Source of the DNA: Streptococcus mitis bv. 2 str. SK95
GTDB lineage: Bacteria > Bacillota > Bacilli > Lactobacillales > Streptococcaceae
DNA length: 64,000 nt
Direction: 5' to 3'
NCBI RefSeq assembly: GCF_000222705.1
Contig: NZ_AFUB01000011.1
Span: forward strand, 62,001 to 126,000
The translations under genes and the position numbers were made by a program. The notes under the pieces were generated by a model. The model made no database searches. It had not been told where the DNA came from and saw only the letters and a program-made list of their open reading frames with translations. Shown piece by piece: positions 57,491 through 64,000 of the stretch. Each line of letters begins with the position of its first letter. The first letter of the stretch is position 1.

Positions 57491-58036
57491 ATGAAAAAAG
57501 TTATTTTTACGGGATTGAGCCTCATGTCTTTATTTTTGTTGATTGCCTGTGGCGAAAAAGAAACCAAACAATCAGAAAGTCCCAAACAGCCTGCTGTACA
57601 ACAAATCGCAGTAGGAAAGGATGCGCCAGACTTCACCTTGCAGTCCATGGATGGTAAAGAAGTCAAGTTATCAGACTATAAAGGGAAAAAAGTCTATTTG
57701 AAATTCTGGGCCTCTTGGTGTGGACCTTGTCGAAAGAGTATGCCCGAGTTGATGGAATTAGCCGCAAAACAAGATCGAGACTTTGAAATCTTGAGTGTCA
57801 TTGCACCAGGTCTACAAGGTGAAAAAACAGTTCAAGACTTTCCAAAATGGTACCAAGAACAAGGCTACAAGGATATTCCAGTTCTATATGATACGCAAGC
57901 AACTACCTTCCAAGCCTACCAAATTCGTAGTATTCCAACAGAATACCTGATTGATAGTCAAGGAAAAATCGGAAAAATCCAATTTGGTGCTATTAGCAAT
58001 GCAGATGCTGAAGCAGCTTTTAAAGAGATGAAATAA
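57491..58036 (+). CDS. etrx2: Extracellular thioredoxin-like lipoprotein (Etrx2 type)
   Basis: A 181-residue TlpA-like lipoprotein. The signal peptide ends at LIACGE with the lipid Cys. The thioredoxin fold has the active site WASWCGPC, unlike CSIC in copy 1, and the cis-Pro region SIPTEYL. In pneumococci Etrx2 can also reduce surface methionine sulfoxide reductase and may serve other partners. RBS AAAGGAG. Confidence 0.9.
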   Translation: MKKVIFTGLSLMSLFLLIACGEKETKQSESPKQPAVQQIAVGKDAPDFTLQSMDGKEVKLSDYKGKKVYLKFWASWCGPCRKSMPELMELAAKQDRDFEILSVIAPGLQGEKTVQDFPKWYQEQGYKDIPVLYDTQATTFQAYQIRSIPTEYLIDSQGKIGKIQFGAISNADAEAAFKEMK

Positions 58037-58049
58037 ATTAAAGAATATG

Positions 58050-58079
58050 AAAAAATCGCGAAGAATCGCGATTTTTTTT
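58050..58079. terminator. Convergent terminator between etrx2 and dacA
   Basis: AAAATCGCG-AAGAA-CGCGATTTTTTT symmetric stem with T-run on one strand and A-run for the other; it touches the dacA stop codon. Confidence 0.9.
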
Positions 58080-59322
58080 ATAGTTTTTCATTGATAAAAC
58101 GGATGAATTGATTCCACCAAACTTTTAAGAAGAAGGCTTTTTCAATTTTCTTTTCAGAGACCATTTCAAAAGATGGTTTTTCTGAAGTGAGGTAGCCTTG
58201 ACCCACCAAATCTTGGTCATCATAGGTTAGATGGCCAACAACAGTTTCAGCTTCTAGTGGCGCTGTCTCGGCCTTGGTTTTTGGAGTGAACTGCAGGCTT
58301 GATGATGCTCGACTTCCCAATCGTTGTATGACAGTGATATCAGATTTAGCAACAGCAGTTACGGTATCTTCCTTCCCATCAAGTACAGAAACTTTGCTAT
58401 CTTTGTAGGCCTCTCCCTTTTGGACAATTGTTTTGAGAGCATAATTAGATGTTATATAGTCCAAAAGAGAAGAAGTAGCAGTAAAGCGAGCGTAAGGATT
58501 ACTGTTTTGCTGGTCAGCATTTAAGACAACTGTGATGATTCGCATACCTTTTTCGGTAGTTGTTCCAACGAAAGAAGCTCCCGCCTTGTCTGTTGTACCA
58601 GTTTTGAGCCCATCAACACCACCTCGATATGCTGGCATCCCTTCCAACATATAGTTAGTAGAGTGAATTTCCATACCAGCAAATGTTGATGAAGATTTCT
58701 TGGTGATTTCTAAAACTTGAGGGTAATCTCTGATGAGGTTTCGAGCGATGATTGCAACATCGTAAGCGCTTAGTTTGTTTTCCTCATACTTTTTAGAACC
58801 AGGATAGATATTATTTCCAAGTGTTTCGTTATTAAGTCCAGTAGTATTGACAATAGTAGCATCTTTGATACCCCATTCAAGAAGTTTCGCCCTCATCTTG
58901 TCAACGAAGTCTTTCTCTGAACCAGCAATTTTTTCAGCAAGAGCAATGGCTGCACTATTGGCACTTGATACTAGAGTTGCTTCCAATAATTGTTCCACTG
59001 TATACTTGCGCGCTTCCATAGGGACATTACTCGCCTCAGAATTGGTTGTGAGTTGGTATGGATAGTCAGAGATATCAACTGGGGTAGATAGGCTAATTGT
59101 ACCTTGTTCCAAGGCTTCATAGACTAGGTAGACAGTGAGAATCTTGGTGATAGAGGCAATTTCAACAGCTTGAGTAGCATCTTTTTCGTAGAGAATTTTC
59201 CCAGTGTTTGCTTCAACAGCAATGGCATGCTTGGCAGCAACATCAAAATCTTGCGCAGATACAGTAGGAATGGCTGTGCCAAAAATGATAAGAGTTAGTA
59301 AGGATAAAATTATTTTCTTCAT
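58078..59322 (-). CDS. dacA: D-alanyl-D-alanine carboxypeptidase (PBP3-type)
   Basis: A 414-residue class C low-molecular-mass penicillin-binding protein that trims the terminal D-Ala from pentapeptides. The signal peptide is residues 1-23 (cut after VSA). The active-site motifs are SITK at 57-60, SAN (about 119) and KTG (about 242). A C-terminal beta domain and an amphipathic anchor helix (AFFLKVWWNQFIRFINEKL, near the end) follow. It corresponds to pneumococcal DacA/PBP3. Confidence 0.95.
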   Translation of the reverse strand: MKKIILSLLTLIIFGTAIPTVSAQDFDVAAKHAIAVEANTGKILYEKDATQAVEIASITKILTVYLVYEALEQGTISLSTPVDISDYPYQLTTNSEASNVPMEARKYTVEQLLEATLVSSANSAAIALAEKIAGSEKDFVDKMRAKLLEWGIKDATIVNTTGLNNETLGNNIYPGSKKYEENKLSAYDVAIIARNLIRDYPQVLEITKKSSSTFAGMEIHSTNYMLEGMPAYRGGVDGLKTGTTDKAGASFVGTTTEKGMRIITVVLNADQQNSNPYARFTATSSLLDYITSNYALKTIVQKGEAYKDSKVSVLDGKEDTVTAVAKSDITVIQRLGSRASSSLQFTPKTKAETAPLEAETVVGHLTYDDQDLVGQGYLTSEKPSFEMVSEKKIEKAFFLKVWWNQFIRFINEKL

Positions 59323-59399
59323 AGTAGTTTTATTCTATCACAAAGCGAAAAAATATTCTCGTTTTTATAGTAAATCCATCTTATCTTTTTGAAGAATTA

Positions 59400-59408
59400 T
59401 GGTAAAAT
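59400..59408 (+). promoter_or_regulatory. Extended -10 promoter of the AI-2E/PerM gene
   Basis: TGGTAAAAT, 18 bases before the ATG. Confidence 0.55.
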
Positions 59409-59426
59409 AGAAAGAAGGAGGCGCCT

Positions 59427-60524
59427 ATGTTCCGTAGAAACAAGTTATTTTTTTGGACAGCTGAAATTTTACTATTAACTCTTATTTTCTACCTTTGGAG
59501 AGAGATGGGAGCGATTGTCACACCTTTTGTGATGGTAGCTAATACCATTATGATTCCATTTTTGCTCGGAGGATTTTTCTATTACCTGACAAATCCCATC
59601 GTAACATTTCTAGAAAAGAAATGTAAAGTCAATCGTTTGATAGGTGTGCTCATCACTCTTTGTGCCTTGATTGGTACAATAGTAGTAGGGGTAGTCTACT
59701 TGCTACCGATTTTGATCAATCAGTTGACAAGCTTGATTATTTCTAGTCAAAACATCTATAGTAGACTACAAGATTTGATCATTGATTTGTCCATGAATCC
59801 AGTCTTCCAAAATATTGATATTCAAAAAACCATTCAACAGTTGAATTTATCTTACGTTGATATTTTGCAAAACATTCTCAATAGTGTGAGCAATAGTTTA
59901 GGCAGCGTTCTTTCAGCTTTGTTTAGTACTGTTTTGATTCTCATTATGACACCAGTCTTTTTGATTTATTTCTTACTTGATGGTCATAAGTTTCTTCCAA
60001 TGTTGGAACGAACAGTCCTAAAACATGATAAATTAAACTTCTCCAGTCTATTGAAGAATTTGAACGCCACTATCGCACGTTATATCAGTGGGATTGCGAT
60101 TGATGCTGTTATTATCGGATGTTTAGCTTATATTGGATACAGTACGATTGGTTTAAAATATGCTCTAGTCTTTGCCATTTTTTCTGGTTTGGCAAATCTG
60201 ATTCCCTATGTTGGTCCAAGTATCGGTCTGATTCCTATGATTATTGCCAATGTCTTTACTGATCCGCACAGAGTTCTCATTGCAGTAATTTATATGCTGA
60301 TTATTCAACAGGTGGACGGGAATATCCTCTACCCTCGTATCGTCGGAGGGGTTATGAAAGTTCATCCAATCACCATTCTGGTCCTTCTCTTACTTTCTAG
60401 CAATATTTATGGTGTTATCGGAATGATTGTAGCAGTACCAACATATTCTATCCTAAAAGAAATTACTAAGTTCTTGGCGAAATTATATGAAAATCATAAA
60501 GAAGCCAAAGAAAAAGAACAATAA
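59427..60524 (+). CDS. AI-2E family transporter (PerM/YdiK-like)
   Basis: A 365-residue membrane protein with about eight helices. It has the family's central coiled amphipathic segment (LQDLIIDLSMNP...LNLSYVDILQNIL) and GLANLIPYVGPSIGLIPMII and PRIVGGVMKVHPITILVLLL near the end. The family was named for AI-2 export, but members also act as Na+/H+ antiporters or unknown exporters; substrate undetermined. RBS AAGAAGGAGGCGCCT. Confidence 0.9.
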   Translation: MFRRNKLFFWTAEILLLTLIFYLWREMGAIVTPFVMVANTIMIPFLLGGFFYYLTNPIVTFLEKKCKVNRLIGVLITLCALIGTIVVGVVYLLPILINQLTSLIISSQNIYSRLQDLIIDLSMNPVFQNIDIQKTIQQLNLSYVDILQNILNSVSNSLGSVLSALFSTVLILIMTPVFLIYFLLDGHKFLPMLERTVLKHDKLNFSSLLKNLNATIARYISGIAIDAVIIGCLAYIGYSTIGLKYALVFAIFSGLANLIPYVGPSIGLIPMIIANVFTDPHRVLIAVIYMLIIQQVDGNILYPRIVGGVMKVHPITILVLLLLSSNIYGVIGMIVAVPTYSILKEITKFLAKLYENHKEAKEKEQ

Positions 60525-60542
60525 AAATCAGAATCAATCTAA

Positions 60543-60568
60543 AAATCAGGGAGACCTGATTTTTTTTG
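60543..60568 (+). terminator. Terminator of the AI-2E/PerM gene
   Basis: AAATCAGG-GAGA-CCTGATTTTTTTT stem-loop. Confidence 0.9.
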
Positions 60569-60682
60569 ATAAAAAGACTTGAGGTTAGACTGGTCAGAAG
60601 TGCTTTAAATGATTCTGTTGGAGAAGGAAAAGAATGGGAAATTATGAGATTTAGAAGAATTCACAAAATGTGTGTAAAACAC

Positions 60683-60710
60683 TTGCAATTTAGCTGAAAT
60701 TTGATAAAAT
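60683..60710 (+). promoter_or_regulatory. Promoter of tuf
   Basis: TTGCAA, 16 bases, then TGaTAAAAT. It gives an ~65-base leader to tuf. Confidence 0.7.
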
Positions 60711-60781
60711 AGTAAGGAAAGTTAGACTGTATTGCCTACTGTCTATCTATAAAATATATTTTATTGGAGGCTTTTACTCAA

Positions 60782-61978
<1,197 letters not shown>

Positions 61979-62021
61979 TTCGATTTAGTTCCCAGAAGAA
62001 CAATTATTTAAGTCAGACACT

Positions 62022-62053
62022 AAAAGAATCTTGCTTTGCAAGGTTCTTTTTTT
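62022..62053 (+). terminator. Terminator of tuf
   Basis: AAAGAATCTTGC / GCAAGGTTCTTT stem with a T-run. Confidence 0.9.
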
Positions 62054-62105
62054 GTGATGGAATTATTTTAGAAGGCTTTCTAGTATAGCGATATGATAGA
62101 TTTTT

Positions 62106-62114
62106 TGGTATAAT
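62106..62114 (+). promoter_or_regulatory. Extended -10 promoter of ylxM, placing the start site next to the ATG
   Basis: TGGTATAAT ends at 62114; the expected start at about 62121 is one base before the ylxM ATG. Confidence 0.7.
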
Positions 62115-62121
62115 AAAAGTT

Positions 62122-62454
62122 ATGGAAATTGAAAAAACCAATCGCATGAATGCACTTTTTGAATTTTATGCTGCGCTTTTGACGGACAAGCAAATGAACT
62201 ATATTGAGCTTTATTATGCAGATGACTATAGTCTTGCTGAGATTGCTGAGGAGTTCGGTGTCAGTCGTCAAGCAGTTTATGACAACATCAAGCGGACAGA
62301 AAAGATTTTGGAAGACTATGAGATGAAATTACACATGTACTCAGACTACATTGTCCGCAGTCAGATTTTTGACCAGATCTTGGAGCAGTATCCCAAGGAT
62401 GATTTTCTGCAGGAGCAGATAGAAATTTTAACAAGTATTGACAATCGGGAGTAA
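62122..62454 (+). CDS. ylxM: YlxM family signal-recognition-particle-associated DNA/RNA-binding protein
   Basis: A 110-residue YlxM protein, a sigma-70 region-4-like helix-turn-helix protein ([27 protein letters not shown]) encoded with ffh in Firmicutes. In streptococci it has been reported to bind SRP components and modulate Ffh GTPase activity. The promoter abuts the ATG and no RBS fits, so the mRNA is probably leaderless. Confidence 0.92.
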   Translation: MEIEKTNRMNALFEFYAALLTDKQMNYIELYYADDYSLAEIAEEFGVSRQAVYDNIKRTEKILEDYEMKLHMYSDYIVRSQIFDQILEQYPKDDFLQEQIEILTSIDNRE

Positions 62455-62456
62455 TC

Positions 62457-62672
62457 ATGGGCAGTCTAGTTATTTATCAAGGATTACCTTGCAAACTATT
62501 AGCCGCAGAGGAACCATTTCCTACTCGACTACAGATTATCTCGCCCAATGATATCTCCAAAGCTATGAAAATAGGTTTTAGCTGTTGGGGATATCCAAAT
62601 GAAATCATGAAAGAAATCACACCCGAAGAACTTGAGTGTTTGCAACATTTCGGACGATTTCCACTGAATTGA
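62457..62672 (+). CDS. Small conserved protein between ylxM and ffh (71 residues)
   Basis: A short ORF two bases after ylxM with RBS GGGAGTAATC. The product, MGSLVIYQGLPCKLLAAEEP to GYPNEIMKEITPEELECLQHFGRFPLN, is a compact soluble protein with two cysteines besides one in SCWG. No domain recognised. Its position in the SRP operon suggests a linked role, but that is inference. Confidence 0.75.
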   Translation: MGSLVIYQGLPCKLLAAEEPFPTRLQIISPNDISKAMKIGFSCWGYPNEIMKEITPEELECLQHFGRFPLN

Positions 62673-62689
62673 GTAAATAGGAGAAAAAA

Positions 62690-64000
62690 ATGGCATTTGA
62701 AAGTTTAACAGAACGTTTGCAGAACGTCTTTAAAAATCTACGTAAAAAAGGAAAAATTTCTGAGGCTGATGTCCAGGAAGCAACCAAAGAGATTCGTTTG
62801 GCCTTGCTTGAAGCCGACGTTGCCTTGCCTGTTGTAAAAGACTTTATCAAGAAAGTTCGTGAACGTGCAGTCGGACACGAGGTCATTGATACCCTTAATC
62901 CTGCGCAACAGATTATCAAAATCGTTGACGAGGAACTGACAGCTGTTTTAGGTTCTGATACGGCAGAAATTATTAAGTCACCTAAGATTCCGACAATCAT
63001 TATGATGGTCGGTTTGCAAGGGGCTGGTAAAACGACCTTTGCTGGTAAGCTAGCCAACAAACTCAAGAAGGAAGAAAATGCCCGTCCATTGATGATTGCG
63101 GCGGATATCTATCGTCCAGCTGCCATTGATCAGTTGAAAACACTTGGACAGCAGATAGATGTGCCTGTTTTCGCTCTAGGAACAGAAGTTCCAGCGGTTG
63201 AGATTGTTCGTCAAGGTTTGGACCAAGCGCAAGCCAATCACAACGACTATGTCTTGATTGATACCGCAGGGCGTTTGCAGATTGACGAACTCTTGATGAA
63301 TGAGCTTCGTGACGTAAAAGCATTGGCTCAACCAAACGAAATTCTGCTCGTAGTTGATGCCATGATTGGTCAGGAAGCGGCTAATGTTGCCCGTGAGTTT
63401 AATGCTCAGTTGGAAGTGACTGGGGTTATCCTTACCAAGATTGATGGAGATACTCGTGGTGGTGCTGCTTTGTCCGTTCGCCATATCACTGGTAAACCTA
63501 TCAAGTTCACTGGTACGGGTGAAAAGATCACGGATATTGAAACCTTCCACCCAGATCGTATGTCTAGTCGTATCCTTGGCATGGGGGATATGCTTACTCT
63601 TATTGAGAAAGCTTCTCAGGAATACGATGAGCAAAAAGCCCTTGAAATGGCTGAGAAGATGCGTGAAAACACCTTTGATTTCAATGATTTCATCGATCAG
63701 TTGGATCAGGTGCAAAACATGGGGCCAATGGAAGACTTGCTCAAGATGATTCCAGGTATGGCTAACAATCCAGCCCTTCAAAACATGAAGGTAGATGAGC
63801 GTCAGATTGCTCGTAAACGTGCTATCGTGTCTTCCATGACACCTGAAGAACGTGAAAATCCTGATTTGTTAAATCCAAGTCGTCGCCGTCGTATCGCTGC
63901 AGGTTCTGGAAATACCTTTGTCGAAGTCAATAAATTCATCAAGGACTTTAATCAGGCCAAACAGCTCATGCAAGGAGTCATGTCTGGTGATATGAACAAG
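62690..64000 (+). CDS. ffh: Signal recognition particle protein Ffh (3' end outside window)
   Basis: The first 437 codons of Ffh, the SRP54 GTPase that directs membrane proteins to the translocon. It has the N-terminal four-helix bundle, then the G domain with GLQGAGKTTFAGKLA, DIYRPAAIDQLK, DTAGRLQ, TKIDGDTRGGAALS and GTGEKITDIE. The methionine-rich M domain (DFIDQLDQVQNMGPMEDLLKMIPGM, SRRRRIAAGSG) that binds 4.5S RNA and signal peptides follows. No stop occurs before the window edge. RBS TAGGAGAAAAAA. Confidence 0.97.
   Translation, partial: MAFESLTERLQNVFKNLRKKGKISEADVQEATKEIRLALLEADVALPVVKDFIKKVRERAVGHEVIDTLNPAQQIIKIVDEELTAVLGSDTAEIIKSPKIPTIIMMVGLQGAGKTTFAGKLANKLKKEENARPLMIAADIYRPAAIDQLKTLGQQIDVPVFALGTEVPAVEIVRQGLDQAQANHNDYVLIDTAGRLQIDELLMNELRDVKALAQPNEILLVVDAMIGQEAANVAREFNAQLEVTGVILTKIDGDTRGGAALSVRHITGKPIKFTGTGEKITDIETFHPDRMSSRILGMGDMLTLIEKASQEYDEQKALEMAEKMRENTFDFNDFIDQLDQVQNMGPMEDLLKMIPGMANNPALQNMKVDERQIARKRAIVSSMTPEERENPDLLNPSRRRRIAAGSGNTFVEVNKFIKDFNQAKQLMQGVMSGDMNK

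Overview
The window is a 64-kb, low-GC, gene-dense stretch of chromosome from a viridans-group Streptococcus of the mitis/oralis/pneumoniae cluster. This follows from the proteins (PavA-type fibronectin-binding protein, PmrA, CoiA, CpoA, PrsA/PpmA, TCS09-like system, EF-Tu), the many extended -10 promoters (TGnTATAAT), and gene neighbourhoods that match the pneumococcus as I remember it. Blocks that are separate in the pneumococcus are joined here (prsA next to ftsW, argR-pepX-dnaE beside obgE, both ccdA/etrx loci 7 kb apart), so I favour S. mitis or S. oralis. Species assignment is inference.

Layout. 1-2.2 kb: end of a ClC channel gene, a glutamine amidotransferase, then a 413-bp leader with two copies of a structured RNA before deoD. 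2.2-8.9 kb: pavA (reverse), then ybeY-dgkA-era-mutM-coaE-pmrA-rpmG-secG. 9-12.6 kb: rnr-smpB-tehB. 12.7-17.5 kb: an orphan CARF/PD-(D/E)XK (DUF1887/Card1-like) gene, then the competence locus coiA-pepF-O-methyltransferase. 17.5-19.8 kb: an accessory module made of a serine recombinase, two inverted 26-bp recombination-site-like dyads and a repeat-rich LPXTG surface protein. 19.9-25 kb: prsA, ftsW, ppc. 25-28.1 kb: T-box-controlled tryptophan ABC transporter trpXYZ. 28.3-34.6 kb: hypothetical gene, dnaG-rpoD-sufT-like, then the two glycolipid synthases. 34.6-39.4 kb: two tiny membrane proteins, obgE, argR and pepX (the last two reverse). 39.5-45.3 kb: dnaE, a frameshifted pfkA, pyk. 45.4-49.4 kb: murA2, a GNAT, a CBS-HotDog regulator and map. 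49.4-58 kb: IS scars, ccdA1-etrx1-msrAB, a two-component system, small enzymes, a pabB fragment cut by an IS1182-type scar, ccdA2-etrx2. 58-64 kb: dacA, an AI-2E/PerM transporter, tuf, ylxM, and the start of ffh, cut by the window edge.

Most of the window is core housekeeping. The parts that deserve attention are the duplicated leader RNA before deoD, where at least nine base pairs differ in a compensatory way between the copies; the recombinase/inverted-site/LPXTG module, which reads like an undescribed DNA-inversion switch whose recombinase RBS is hidden in a terminator hairpin; the orphan Card1-like nuclease beside coiA with no CRISPR locus in view; a pfkA lesion that creates an in-phase A AAA AAC slippery site; and promoters that place the start site on or next to the start codon of cpoA, ylxM and the pabB remnant.
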